From positions 62,001 to 126,000 of the forward strand of contig JAWNZC010000122.1 in NCBI GenBank assembly GCA_035771165.1: a DNA stretch of 64,000 nt, written 5' to 3'. Position numbers and translations under genes: made by a program. The first letter of the stretch is position 1, and each line of letters opens with the position of its first letter. The stretch is from Paragorgia papillata (lineage: Eukaryota > Cnidaria > Anthozoa > Scleralcyonacea > Coralliidae). This document shows, in pieces, positions 1 to 10,800 of this stretch. Under the pieces are notes generated by a model. The model was not told the DNA's origin, made no database searches, and saw only the letters and a list, made by a program, of their open reading frames with translations.

Positions 1-650
1 TACGATTCCCAGTCAGGAGGCAATCGAACAAAAAATCTTGAAATTTTGTACGATTCCCAGTCAGGAGGCAATCGAACAAAAAATCTTGAAATTTTGTACG
101 ATTCCCAGTCAGGAGGCAATCGAACAAAAAATCTTGAAATTTTGTACGATTCCCAGTCAGGAGGCAATCGAACAAAAAATCTTGAAATTTTGTACGATTC
201 CCAGTCAGGAGGCAATCGAACAAAAAATCTTGAAATTTTGTACGATTCCCAGTCAGGAGGCAATCGACAAAAAATCTTGAAATTTTGTACGATTCCCAGT
301 CAGGAGGCAATCGAACAAAAAATCTTGAAATTTTGTACGATTCCCAGTCAGGAGGCAATCGAACAAAAAATCTTGAAATTTTGTACGATTCCCAGTCAGG
401 AGGCAATCGAACAAAAAATCTTGAAATTTTGTACGATTCCCAGTCAGGAGGCAATCGAACAAAAAATCTTGAAATTTTGTACGATTCCCAGTCAGGAGGC
501 AATCGTACAAAAAATCTTGAAATTTTGTACGATTCCCAGTCAGGAGGCAATCGTACAAAAAATCTTGAAATTTTGTACGATTCCCAGTCAGGAGGCAATC
601 GTACAAAAAATCTTGAAATTTTGTACGATTCCCAGTCAGGAGGCAATCGA
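1..650. repeat. 48-bp minisatellite, about 13.5 units
   Basis: The unit begins TACGATTCCCAGTCAGGAGG and ends in a CAAAAAATCTTGAAATTTTG-like segment; it continues past the left edge of the window. The unit at about 241-287 has lost one A (47 bp), which shifts every reading frame. The last three complete units carry A-to-T at one site (ATCGTACAA), so change has spread along the array. Because 48 is a multiple of 3 the array is open in several frames, but this is not evidence of a gene. The AT half of the unit resembles the shorter arrays at about 14560, 32360 and 43795. Confidence 0.97.
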
Positions 651-1040
651 GGGTCACCCGCCCTCGAACCCCCCAACCAGTCACCCGCCCTCGAACCCCC
701 CAACCAGTCACCCGCCCTCGAACCCCCCAACCAGTCACCCGCCCTCGAACCCCCCAACCAGTCACCCGCCCTCGAACCCCCCAACCAGTCACCCGCCCTC
801 GAACCCCCCAACCAGTCACCCGCCCTCGAACCCCCCAACCAGTCACCCGCCCTCGAACCCCCCAACCAGTCACCCGCCCTCGAACCCCCCAACCAGTCAC
901 CCGCCCTCGAACCCCCCAACCAGTCACCCGCCCTCGAACCCCCCAACCAGTCACCCGCCCTCGAACCCCCCAACCAGTCACCCGCCCCGAACCCCCCAAC
1001 CAGTCACCCGCCCTCGAACCCCCCAACCAGTCACCCGCCC
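651..1040. repeat. 27-bp C-rich minisatellite, about 14 units
   Basis: The unit is a GTCACCCGCC / CTCGAACCCCCCAACCA repeat that starts exactly where the 48-bp array stops. One unit near 985 lacks two bases. Strand asymmetry is extreme (almost no G on this strand in half of each unit). It is open in several frames (27 is nine codons) only because of its period. Confidence 0.97.
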
Positions 1041-2003
1041 TTATGGAACACAGTTACTAGAGAAGCTTGTGGGATGCGCAATAGATTTCAATTCATCACT
1101 TAATAGCGCAATTTTCGGGAAAAAAGTCCAACGAGGGTCTTCAAACATTCCAGGCAGTATTATGATTATTCTCACCTTATAACGTTAGCAGGATCTCCAT
1201 ACTGGATATAAACCAATGCTTTAGGAGAACTTGGGATTGTTAGTTTGGACCCACAGTAAGCTCTTGTCAGTGTTCTGTTTAATCGGAAACCACGCTGAAA
1301 ATACGAGACGCCATGTTTGAATCCATAATTTAAAATTATATCTCGGAAGCAGTTCAGTGTAACGCCCCCCCCCCCGGGGAGCAACCAAAGTATTGCTTAT
1401 AAATGTATTGCTTAATATTATGTAATAAATATAAAGTATTTTCTGAAACGGTAAATCTTTCAGGCAAGAAGCTTTAAATGCTCTCTACCCCACCCCTGTC
1501 CAAACAAGATTTGTCACAACCAGATTTTTGTTGGGTGTAATTTTCGTTTGCGCATTCTGAGCGATGGAAAATTGTATCCAAATCGGATCGGAAAGTAAAT
1601 AAAAAGTTGGATGGCGGCGATCGGCAAAAAAACAGTCACCTTACTGACCTTAGCCAGATATTCACAATGAAAATCGATGTGTTTATATTTCCATATGATT
1701 TTAATATTATTAAACCTGGTGCTATATTTACACTTCTTGACTCCAAGACTCTTTAAGTCCCTAAGCTGTTATCGCAAGCAAGATACTCAAAGCAGATCAC
1801 TCTGTTTCAAGTCCTAATACAGCTGGATATTATCTTCCTTGCTTTTTCTTGGGTATCTTTATACGATTTTCCATAAGCGTACATGCACAAATTTGTAGGG
1901 GGAGTAGCTGAAAATTTGCTCGACTGAAACAAAAAGTGCACGACTTTTTATATATACTTGCAGAATATGGCATACTATAAATCTATATATGTTCCTATGG
2001 CTA
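1041..2003. other. No gene seen; degenerate repeat sequence
   Basis: The first 100 bases (AAGCTTGTGGGATGCGCA and following) match the sequence at about 3816, 20720 and 35010 inside the duplicated units, so this is a dispersed repeat. Around 1875-1965 is a decayed end of the CATAGGCGTAC hAT-like family (CATAAGCGTAC, then a CTCGACTGAAAC stretch). I see no convincing exon. Confidence 0.5.
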
Positions 2004-2171
2004 TAGAGCGTTTTCACTCACGTGATCGGTGGCCCCATTCGGGTGGTGAAACAATACAAGAAATATTTGAATAAGAAAGAGCTAATTCCCATACCGTACA
2101 CCAATATGGCCGCCATTTCATTGTTTTGGTACACCAATATGGCCGCCGTAACGTCAGATGAAAACGCTCTA
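2004..2171. mobile_element. MITE with TAGAGCGTTTTCA ends
   Basis: A 168-bp element bounded by TAGAGCGTTTTCA on the left and its inverse TGAAAACGCTCTA on the right. It holds two copies of an ACACCAATATGGCCGCC motif about 40 bp apart. A near-identical second copy lies at 55041-55206, which fixes both ends. No coding capacity. Confidence 0.85.
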
Positions 2172-2198
2172 TATGATTGGTTTATAACTATAAGTATA

Positions 2199-2303
2199 GG
2201 TTAGTGACCGAAACCGAGGTCACTACGCTGGTTATTAACCCCGAGGGCAGTCCCGAGGTTAATAACCAGCGTAGTGACCGAGGTTAAGGTCACTAACCGA
2301 CTT
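2199..2303. repeat. Long near-perfect hairpin
   Basis: The arms read GGTTAGTGACC ... GAGGTCACTACGCTGG and return as CCAGCGTAGTGACC ... GGTCACTAACC, with about 45 bp per arm and a short CCGAGGGCAGTCCCGA centre. The transcript would fold into an almost continuous stem. Probably a MITE remnant. Confidence 0.85.
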
Positions 2304-2945
2304 AGTTTATTCATGACACAGACGATATTTGTCGTTGTTTAACAAAAAAATGGTATTCTAGACGTAGTTTTAAAGCGATATAGTAGGTCATTTAATATGC
2401 AAGGTCAATAACCTATTATTAACCGCGGCACATCAAAGATAATTTATGCATGAATAAACTAAGCATTAATAGTTGGCTAGAATGAAACATTAAAGCCCAT
2501 TGCCCAAGTGTGAGGTTGCTGTTGCCCGACTTTTGTCTGATAACTGGGGCCCTCACCCGTACAGACAAGATCATGCATGCATTACGGAATAGACCTTTCC
2601 ACATGAAGTGAATGGATCATATGATTTTTCTTTTTGACAAATCTGATTGGCTAATGTCCAATATTTGTGCGAAGTTTTGGATGTAGAATAGAATATATAG
2701 AATAGAATAATTTATTTAACCATGTTTCGCAGGATGTCCGAAGCCTTTGTGAGAGCCAATCAAATCCCTCAACTTTACCCATGTACTTCATGTGGAAAGG
2801 TCTATTTATTTACTGCTATACATACAGTATATCAAATTAACGCTCTCAACCCTGAATTCCTTTTTAGTATTATTTTTACTCTGGCTAACACCAGACGATT
2901 TTACTCATCATTGGGAGGCCACTAGGATTGAAAGAGTTAAGAAAT
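2304..2945. other. No gene seen; flank left of copy A
   Basis: Unique-looking AT-rich DNA that is not shared with copies B and C. It ends in a CTGGCTAACACCAGACGATTTTACTC motif (2881-2907) that recurs many times in the window as part of small inverted repeats. The long open frames here show no family I recognise. Confidence 0.5.
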
Positions 2946-3036
2946 GTAATAGCTCAAACTACCAAAAATCATACATATATAATTTGCAGTGGTGTGAGTA
3001 CGCAAAAAGGGGGCCCATGCATAGGGTAGATTACAC

Positions 3037-3632
3037 CATGGATAGTAAAATGAGTGGATTGGAAACTAATAGTCACGTGAGGTGTTTCCAGGCCGCCGAT
3101 TGGCTGAAAAGCGTTTTTCTTTGCTCGAGAGATGTTGAAACCTAGTTGCAAATTGTGATGTCACGAATGGCGTGAGTACGCTTGTTTTACTGAGGTTTTT
3201 AGTGAACTTTTCTTCAAATTCTTCATATCCTCACATTCAGATGACTATGTTGACGTTTCAAATGATTTTATCGCCTTACAAACCTGCCTAAGCCACAATC
3301 GAGCGTTCGGGGTAAGCGTTGTTGATCTTTGTTTTGATGATTCCTGTGTTGTTTTGAAGAAACTGGCGTCCCCAAATTGTGCTTTGTTTTGCTCGGAATT
3401 TGGGATGCATATTTTAACTAGTAAACCTTGATATCTTCTTTTAAAATGAGTAAGAATAGACGGACATTTTGTCGTATTGTGGCTTTGTCGTATTTACAGA
3501 CAATTCGATTATCATTTTAGGCTGTATTAATCCCAAACTTTGAATATACTCGGGTTTTTTAAGCTTGTCAATTGCAACCAGGTTGTTATGCTCACGCCAT
3601 CAAGTTTCCAATCCAGTCTTTTTACTATCCAT
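3037..3632. mobile_element. 596-bp inverted-repeat element private to copy A
   Basis: The ends are CATGGATAGTAAAA and TTTTTACTATCCAT, and the inverted similarity extends inward (GGATTGGAAACT / AGTTTCCAATCC). It is flanked by GATTACAC at 3029-3036 and 3633-3640. Copies B (20531 on) and C (34825 on) show the empty site with a single GATTACAC. This is a clean insertion with an 8-bp target duplication, as for hAT-type elements. No transposase. Confidence 0.92.
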
Positions 3633-4028
3633 GATTACACTGGGTAGCGGTCTGTAGCGTTGATAATAAAACACTACAGCAAATATTGAGTCCTAAACCT
3701 TGACTCATATGGCTTGCCGAGCGTACAAAAATTCTGAAAATTTTGTACGCTTGGCATGCAGTGGCTTGCCGACCGACCACCCCACCCCCAAGCCCCTTTC
3801 AAGGAGCACATCACTAAAGAAGCTTGTGGGATGCGCAGTAAAGTTCAATTCGTGACTTTAATAACCCAATCTTCGAGAAAAATAGTCCCCCAGAGTCACC
3901 CCATCTATTAAATTTCTACACATCTATTGAGCAACTGGTTTTGACAAGGGAGCACGTTAGAATGTGATAGTTCTTGTAAATAAACTAAACTTTACTTACC
4001 TAAAGTTGTTGACGTTTTGTGCGAGTCG

Positions 4029-4238
4029 CCCCGGCGAGCGAGCCGAATACTCTCCGAAGATACGCGAGTGCGGAGCGGGAAGGGAAGAGAGAAGGGGAGT
4101 GCAACATAGATACTGGTACGAGCATAAGGAGAAAAGCTATTTCTAAACGGACCAACCATTTTATTGGCTGAAAGCCATCACGTGCTCGGTGCTCCGCCCT
4201 CGCGTATCTTCGGAGAGTATTCGGCTCGCTCGCCGGGG
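4029..4238. mobile_element. Fold-back MITE, copy A
   Basis: The arms are about 40 bp each: CCCCGGCGAGCGAGCCGAAT ... and the exact inverse ATTCGGCTCGCTCGCCGGGG. They enclose about 130 bp. The same element is in B (20929-21138) and C (35222-35431), where both arms share substitutions that differ from A, as expected if B and C have a common left half. Confidence 0.9.
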
Positions 4239-5192
4239 GCTCCAAAATGAGGTAAATAAACAATGCATGAATCTTTACTACATAATTGGGTTCTCGTGTT
4301 TATCACTGACTTACTTCAGACATAATCTGCTGTGAATCACTGTGATGTAGCACCTCATACAGAAGACCTTTGAACACAGATAATAAAATAGAATAACGAT
4401 TTTGTTGTGGTGACAAACTGCCTATATAGCTATTCGTCTATATACAATAGTAAATATATTGGATATATGTCATCAAAATAAATTAAATTACTAAAATTGC
4501 AATTAAACATTAAATACCAGGGCCGTAGCGGACACCACAGCTGCGCCACGGCACTGCCGTAGCATTATTTTACTGCAGTCAATTTTTTTCAATATTTTAA
4601 CAATATACGCGAGGCAGAATTAACGTGCCGATATATAAATAAGTTATACCTACCTGGACTACGACGGATTGTAATATATATTATAAATTAATAATATCAA
4701 TAGACGTTCGGTCTTCATGTATGCCTAACCGTAGGCCTTATAATCACCGATTATTTCAGGTTTGTGTAGAATTGAATGTTTAAATTCCTACATATTTGTC
4801 GTTGTGTTACATTTATTTGCTAAATATTGGGCAAACTGAAAGTGCAGCCATGTGATGATTGATTGTATCTTTAATCACATGGATTTTATATAGTTCATTG
4901 ACTGAGTGTATTCAATATTGATAGTTTCATAGTAAATGCGCCAGAACCATAGATATTTCTATGGCCAGAACCCACCATTTAAAATCTTTCCCCAAAATGC
5001 ACAAAATGGCATTTCAGAGATTCCAGATTTCAATTTTTTCCGGGGGGCATGCCCCGGAACCCCCCCCCCTAGACGTTTGTCGGAAATGTGAAAACTTTCC
5101 ATTCCAGAATTGGCCGCCATTTTGAATATTATTGTCAACATCGTTCCCAGGGCCTTCTCTATTTTTGTACTGGAGTTCAATTAATACTATTA
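4239..5192. other. No gene seen
   Basis: AT-rich, nearly identical in the three copies (21139-22218 in B, 35432-36527 in C). At 4985-5072 it contains a repeat motif (AAAATGCAC / CATTTCAGAGATTCCAGA followed by a G-rich GGGGGGCATGCCCC block) that recurs near 14185, 31979, 43470 and 44560. At about 4871 copy A shows the empty site of a small MITE present in B and C. Confidence 0.6.
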
Positions 5193-5680
5193 CAGTCAAC
5201 TCTCGTTATAGCGGACACCCTGGGATGCGATGAAAATATCCCGATTTCAGGTTGTAAAATGTCACTACAATGTATTACTGCTTTTTTGTTTTAAAATGTC
5301 CAGTTTATTTCAATTTCTAGTTGACGTTTACTGTGTTACATAAGTACACAGTACAAGTCAAAATACAAGTCAAAAATTTGTATTCAAATATTTTTGTAAC
5401 ATAAATATGTCACTCGATAAATTAAAAAGTCATTCACTTTCATGTGTCGAGAGAAAAATACGTCCAAGGTGTCCGTTGTAACGAGAGTAGAACAATAAAA
5501 ATGTTTGTTGGGGACCACATGAAGTGTCCGCAATTCCGTAATAGCGAGAGTCCGTAATAGCGAGAGTTATTTCAATACATTTCATAGTAGTTTCGGCCGG
5601 GGATTTACCAACTGTCATCTGTCGACATTAATAGCGGGGTGTCCGTAATAGCGGGGTGTCCGCAAGGCGAGAGTTGACTG
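5193..5680. mobile_element. Tc1/mariner-pogo type MITE, copy A
   Basis: The termini are CAGTCAACTCTCGTTATAGC and the inverse ending GCGAGAGTTGACTG, flanked by TA on both sides (5191-5192, 5681-5682). A TA target with a CAGT...TCGTTATA end is the pattern of pogo/Tigger elements. Internal copies of GTCCGTAATAGCG repeat the end motif. The other copies are at 22219-22740 and 36528-37049. No open frame of transposase size. Confidence 0.85.
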
Positions 5681-5849
5681 TATACCGTTAAATCCCGAAA
5701 GTAGTGCGTCCCCCCCCCGGGGTCACAGTTAAAGAGGTATCAACTTTGAAGCGCTGTTAATGGGTGGGGATTTAATATTTTAATAATTTTAATATGTAAA
5801 GACCCCACAGGCCATAGAGGCACTTTAAAAATAGAATGAACCAATTAGC

Positions 5850-6529
5850 CATATAATAAATTCCTTATTAACCTCGTTTGCTCGGTATGTACGGGAAAGT
5901 ATTTTTACCTCGGACCAGGCCTCAAAATAACGACCGATCACCGGTCAATGAGCGGCCAAATTTTTAATGTGACCGGTCAAATTTGTATAACGCCAGTCAT
6001 TCTGACTGGCCATATTACTTGCAATTAATTTTATTACTTCCATTTGAAGGAACTCAAAATGATTGTTGTTGTGCTGTTGTAGACCCGTTTCATGTCTGAT
6101 ATATATTGAAGTGAACTACGCATGTATTTCCTTTTTATGACAAACGTTCATATCAGCACTAGCTTATATATATAGCGTAGAATATACTTTACATGTTTTT
6201 TTTTTGTGTTGTGTTTGTTGTTGGGGGTTTGTTTGGTTGGTTTTTGTTTGTTTGTTTGTTTGTTTGTTTGTTTGTTTGTTTGTTTGTTTGTTTGTTTGTT
6301 TGTTTGTTTGTTTGTTGTTTGTTTTGTTGTGGGGTTTTTTTTGGGGTTTTTTTGGAGGGGGGGGGGGGGTGGGCGTCGTGAAATTTGACCGGTCAAAAAT
6401 TGCCTTTGACCGGTCACAATTGGAACTGACCAGTCACCATGACCGGCGTAACATGAAACGTTATTTTGAGCCCTGTCGGACAAATACTTTCCCGTACAGA
6501 CCTCGCACTCGGTTAATAAGTCCTTATTA

Positions 6530-6531
<2 letters not shown>
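5850..6531. mobile_element. MITE with TAATAAATTCCTTATTAACC ends, split by another element
   Basis: The left part (TAATAAATTCCTTATTAACC ... GTACGGGAAAGTATTT) and the right part (AAATACTTTCCCGTACAGAC ... GGTTAATAAG) are inverse to each other. They match an uninterrupted copy in a GOLT1 intron at 50648-50802. The middle is occupied by the element at 5916-6475. Present only in copy A. Confidence 0.8.
5916..6475. mobile_element. Nested 560-bp element with CAGG ends
   Basis: The ends are CAGGCCTCAAAATAACG and CGTTATTTTGAGCCCTG, flanked by TCGGAC on both sides (5910-5915, 6476-6481). It contains many GACCGGTCA palindromes and a (GTTT)n run at 6241-6317 followed by a G-rich tract. The FVCL-repeat frames through here are microsatellite, not protein. 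The terminus is hAT-like, but only 6 bp of target duplication can be seen. Confidence 0.75.

Positions 6532-6533
<2 letters not shown>

Positions 6534-6613
<80 letters not shown>
6534..6613. repeat. (TA)n microsatellite
   Basis: About 80 bp of alternating TA with few breaks. The corresponding runs in B and C are at about 23820-23852 and 38133-38161. Confidence 0.95.
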
Positions 6614-6616
<3 letters not shown>

Positions 6617-6983
6617 ATTATTTACCTGTTATAAAATTTAAAGATCGTTAGGTATTTGAGTTAATTGTGTTTTAAGGTAATCATTACGGTCACGATGTTG
6701 ATTATATACCACTTGCTGATTACCAGGAGGTCTTTCACTTGACGAGTAAAATCGTCTGGCGTTAGCCAGAGTCAGAAGTAATAAGTTGCCAAATGCCAAC
6801 CATGCCCGATAATGGGTTAAGAGAAGACACAGATATGCTAGCTCCGATTTGAGAATTGAGTGTAAATGCTTTTCGAGCTATTTTATACTCACTGGCGATC
6901 AAAAGGCTGTGGGTTGGAAAGTCTCGCCTGGAAACCCAGAAATTTTTCACAGTAAAATTAGCTCGAAGAATATTTCTTTATTA

Positions 6984-7287
6984 CATAGGCGTACGGGCAC
7001 AAATTTATAAGGGGGGGAGGGGGGGGGGGGCGGAGAACATTTTGCCCGACTGAACCGGAAATTGCCCGACTTTTGATATAAAAAAAACACTAAGTGCCTG
7101 TTGTTCAATATACTTTATCTCCTACAATACACAGATATTAAATTGTTTTGATTACTTTTCCTTATTTTCATCCTATTTTAAATTTTTTCCCCTATATTTT
7201 TGCCCGATTTAGCTTGAAAATTTGCCCGCCTTAGCAACATTTCCATTCGTCGCCCCCCCCCCCCCCCCCCCGCCTCGTACGCCTATG
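6984..7287. mobile_element. Non-autonomous hAT-like element, copy A
   Basis: Bounded by CATAGGCGTAC and GTACGCCTATG. Inside each end are a G- or C-homopolymer block and TTTGCCCGA motifs. The full transposon at 44716-48328 has the same end (CATAGGCGTAC), homopolymer block and TTTGCCCGA motif, so this looks like an internally deleted relative. The other copies are at 24233-24520 and 38534-38846. Confidence 0.82.
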
Positions 7288-7349
7288 TTCTTTAAGATAC
7301 GCGAGAATATTCTTCTCTAACAGCATGCATTACACCATATTAACATATA

Positions 7350-7470
7350 TATAGTGTCCCCAATTAGCTGTAATAGAGCTAAATACATCGACACTTAAAT
7401 ATTCATTCATTCATTCACCATTCATTCATTCATTCATCATTCGTTCATTCATTCGTTCATTCGTTCATCA
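7350..7470. repeat. SINE-like 3' tail followed by (ATTC)n
   Basis: AGTGTCCCCAATTAGC ... CGACACTTAAATA followed by repeated ATTCATTC resembles the 3' end of a tRNA-derived SINE that I associate with coral and anemone genomes (known-family resemblance from memory, not computed). Also at about 24590-24680 and 38917-39005. Confidence 0.5.
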
Positions 7471-7558
7471 TCATACTGTAGTAGTATAGCACCATTCACC
7501 AACTCAACCTTAGGTCGTAAAATATGCCTGCGGTTTGATGTACGTTCACATCATCTGA

Positions 7559-7636
7559 GTCCCAGTAGCTCAATGGTTAGAACGTCTCACCGGCGATCAG
7601 ACGGTTAATTGCGGGGTCGAGTCCCTCTCGCTTAAT
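7559..7636 (+). repeat. tRNA-like sequence (SINE head or tRNA pseudogene), copy A
   Basis: It contains an A-box-like TAGCTCAATGG and a B-box-like GGGTCGAGTCC. In copies B and C the T-arm is a perfect 5-bp stem (GAGGG/CCCTC) with a 7-base loop; in A one pair is broken. The acceptor arms do not pair and the anticodon arm is poor, so it is not a working tRNA gene. It lies about 260 bp upstream of the transporter start in all three copies. Confidence 0.6.
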
Positions 7637-7894
7637 CAAGCATAACATATCCAATAATTTGCATGAGATAAGATATAAAAAAAGCTGGGCTTTATTTTAT
7701 GAGAACAACACGCGACACAGTTAAGAACTCATAAACAAACGTGCAGTCGTTGTAACAACTGAAAATTCTCTGTCTGCGTGAAGTCAGGTAAATTGTTTCA
7801 CTGGCAACGGCGCGTTAGCCTGTGTGTCACAAACACAAAAGAGTTCACATGACATAACTATTGCGTGTCAAAAACTTACGGTCTATTCGTCGAG

Positions 7895-10800
7895 ATGGTA
7901 TCTGGATCGTGGCAATCGTTTTCCCTGAAGTGGTGTTTCTTTTTCATTATTTCAAGTCAAGTCACTTACGAAGAATATTCTCAATTGTATTACCAGCAGC
8001 TTGGCTTTAGCGCTGGAGATTTAGGACTGAGCTCTCTTATTGGAATGGCGAGTTTGCTGTTGGTGCCCGTGGTCGGGATGATCGGTGACAGATTCCGAGC
8101 AAGAAAGCTGCTATTACTGGTATCAGTTATGAGTTTAATCTTACTAACCGTGGCACCACTTCTGCCACTTGTTGCAAATCGACTTAGAGAATGCACTAGT
8201 GTCATGTCGAGCACAGCCTTACTAAATCGAACAAAAGACTTGAACGGAAATTTTCTGTCAGAACCCCAAAGCTTGCCTGCGGGGAAGAATAGACTTGAGT
8301 CTCACCAAATGACAAACGTATCGAGGAAAAACGCCTATCGTTCATCTTTGCTGCCCTCACTGTTTTTCTACGTCGTTGTCATTACAGGAGCATATTCCTT
8401 CTTGGAGTGGACCATATTGTCGTTGCTGAATGTAGCTGTAATGAGCTGTATAAAAGATAAAAGAGAAAGGTACGGTTCGTACTTTCTCTGGATTCATATC
8501 GGAAGCTCTCTTTTTTTGTTGTCGATAGGAATTCTGGCTTCGCAAATACAATTCGAAATATGCGGCAACGTCGGGCATGGCTACTTCATTACATTTGTTT
8601 TCACCGCCATTACACTGACCTTGGCGCTGCTGGCATTTCCTTGCATACAGTACGAGTATCTCGAGCATAGAGTGATCAACTGGACTGAAGTTAAAGGCTT
8701 TTTCTTCGAGTGTCATTACTTGCTTATACTGATAATAAGTTTCTACTTGGGTAGTTCGAATGCATTTCAATTGAAATGGGAATTTTGGTACATCGCCGAA
8801 CTCTCTGGTAGTCCGACCCTTATGGGTACAGGTGGTGCAATGCGTCGGCCTTTGGCCGCTATCTGGTTGTGGCTTTCCGTGAAAGTCATAAAGAGACTTG
8901 GTGATCTAAAAACTATGACTGTGTCTTTGTCACTCTATACCGTTTCCATGATGTCTCTATCATTCATAAACATTCCTTGGCTTGTCATAGTTATCGACGT
9001 CTTACAATCTGCAGCAATGGCTCTCGCGTATTCATCTTTAACTATCCATTTCTCCAAGGCTACATCCAAAGCGTCCTCGGCTCTAATCCTAGGTAAATAC
9101 ATATTAAGCATTTTATTATAAGTAGTCAACTCGTGTCGGTTCATTTTGTTTAACTGCCTATGAAACGAAAATTAAATTTCTCTTATTTGAAAGAACACGT
9201 AAAATTATAGAGTAACATATTGTCCTTCAGATACTTCAGTTTGTTTGATATGTAAATTAAACATTTTGACGTCGTAGGTGCATAATGAGCTATCGGAGAA
9301 GGTTAGATATCTTTTCTATTATCAAATCTAGTAATATAGAGGGCAAAATTACTCGAATATGATTGGCTAATGAAGAGGGCATTTTGTTGTAATTCAGGGC
9401 AAAATTACTTGCACTTGATTGGTTCCTTGATCAGCAGTTCTTGCACGTTATTGGTCGCTTGGTTACTTAACAACAGTGAACCTCAGACACAGAATAAGGA
9501 TTGACCAGATGTCCGACTCAGTGTCGACACCTTTGATGTAAGCGTCCTCGCGAAATGTCGGCCTCGCGACCCCGGCGCCATTTTGAAAGTAAGTGCCCTC
9601 GGGAAATTAGCCCTCTCGTCCTTGCGACCCTCGGGCTCCTGTATTCAATTACTCTTGGCCTTCCTGTGACCTTTACATTAACTTTATTTTGTTATCTATC
9701 TATATAAATAATATTTAGTTAAGTAAACAAGTAATTTACTTTAGAAAACGATTCTTTGGAGATAAAATTCTTTGACCACGAGGTTATTAAAACTTCAGTA
9801 CGCGGATACTACGGGTAAAAGTCCGTGGCAAAAAAGTCCTGTACTCAAGAAGGTGAGTTTTACATTTCTCGATTTTGCCGACAAATTTGTTTATAGAAAA
9901 AGATTGCTAACAATTTCGGAACTACGCATTGTTGAAATACATCGGGTGTGCGTATGTTGTTAGAAATTTTATAAGCTTTCATTTGGTATATAATTCAAAT
10001 TTTAGTGTTACCTGTAACTTTTTAAAATGTTCAAAATGTTCTCACCATTGTTCGTAAAATAAGAATTATATGATGGGAAATGGACTCCTCACAAGTGTTA
10101 TAGAATTTTGGATTTTGTTTTTAAACACTAAACGCACAGCCCTGCACTGCATATTTGAAACAGAGGATACTGTCAGGTGCTATTCATGTCAGAACTTTTA
10201 ATTTTCTTGCTGGGAAGTATTTTAAAATATGAAAGAAACATCATTGTTTTAGTCTGAACCGTCTGAAATTTATGTATTTTTTAAGTTTGTTTTGCCTTGT
10301 GCTGTTTTGGTGTTTGCAGTTCAGAAAGACTTCTGGTATGAACCTCAGATATTCTTAAACAGAAGCTAATTCAAATATGAAAGGAGTGGAAAAGTTTGCA
10401 GATTTCTAGTTGAAGTAGAAAAACGTTTTTGGTGCAAATTAGTAGTCATACGAATTCATAAGGATTCATACCATAATTTTGAACATATGAAAAGATTATA
10501 AAACTTTTATGGCAATGGTGAGAACATTTTGAACATTTTAAAAAGTTACAGGTAACACTAAAGTTTGAACTATACACCGAATGAAAGCTTATAAAATTTC
10601 TAACAACATACGTACTCGATGTATTTCAACAATGCGTAGTTCCGAAATTTTTAGCCATCTTTCTCTATAAACAAGTGTGTCGGCATCATCGAGAAATGTA
10701 AAACTCAGCTTCATGAGTACAGGACTTTTTTGCCACGGACTTTTACCCGTAGTATCTGCGTACTGAAGTTTTAATAACCTCGTGGTCAAAGAATTTCATC

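Noticed and set aside
1..650. A CRISPR-like array
   Set aside because: The whole 48-bp unit is repeated without distinct spacers, in eukaryotic DNA; it is a minisatellite.
46..1182. A 378-codon open frame of repeated peptides
   Set aside because: It runs through two minisatellites whose periods (48 and 27) are multiples of three; several frames and both strands are open, and one unit is frameshifted.
1172..1384. A possible exon on the minus strand (frame with YCGSKLTIPSSPKALVYIQYG)
   Set aside because: It looks protein-like in part, but I recognise no family, find no matching exon nearby and see no convincing splice pair.
6193..6536. FVCLFVCL-type open frames
   Set aside because: Translation of a (GTTT)n microsatellite; the same appears at 53505-53690.
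7559..7636. A functional tRNA gene
   Set aside because: The A and B boxes and the T-arm are visible but acceptor and anticodon arms do not pair, and it is embedded in SINE-like sequence.
7865..7894. An upstream GTG start for the transporter (10 extra residues)
   Set aside because: Eukaryotic initiation at GTG is not expected; the first ATG (7895) has a good context and the same holds in B and C.
8357..8770. Minus-strand open frame of 137 codons in exon 1 (and counterparts in B, C)
   Set aside because: A shadow of the transporter coding strand with no known motif; its length changes between copies by single substitutions.
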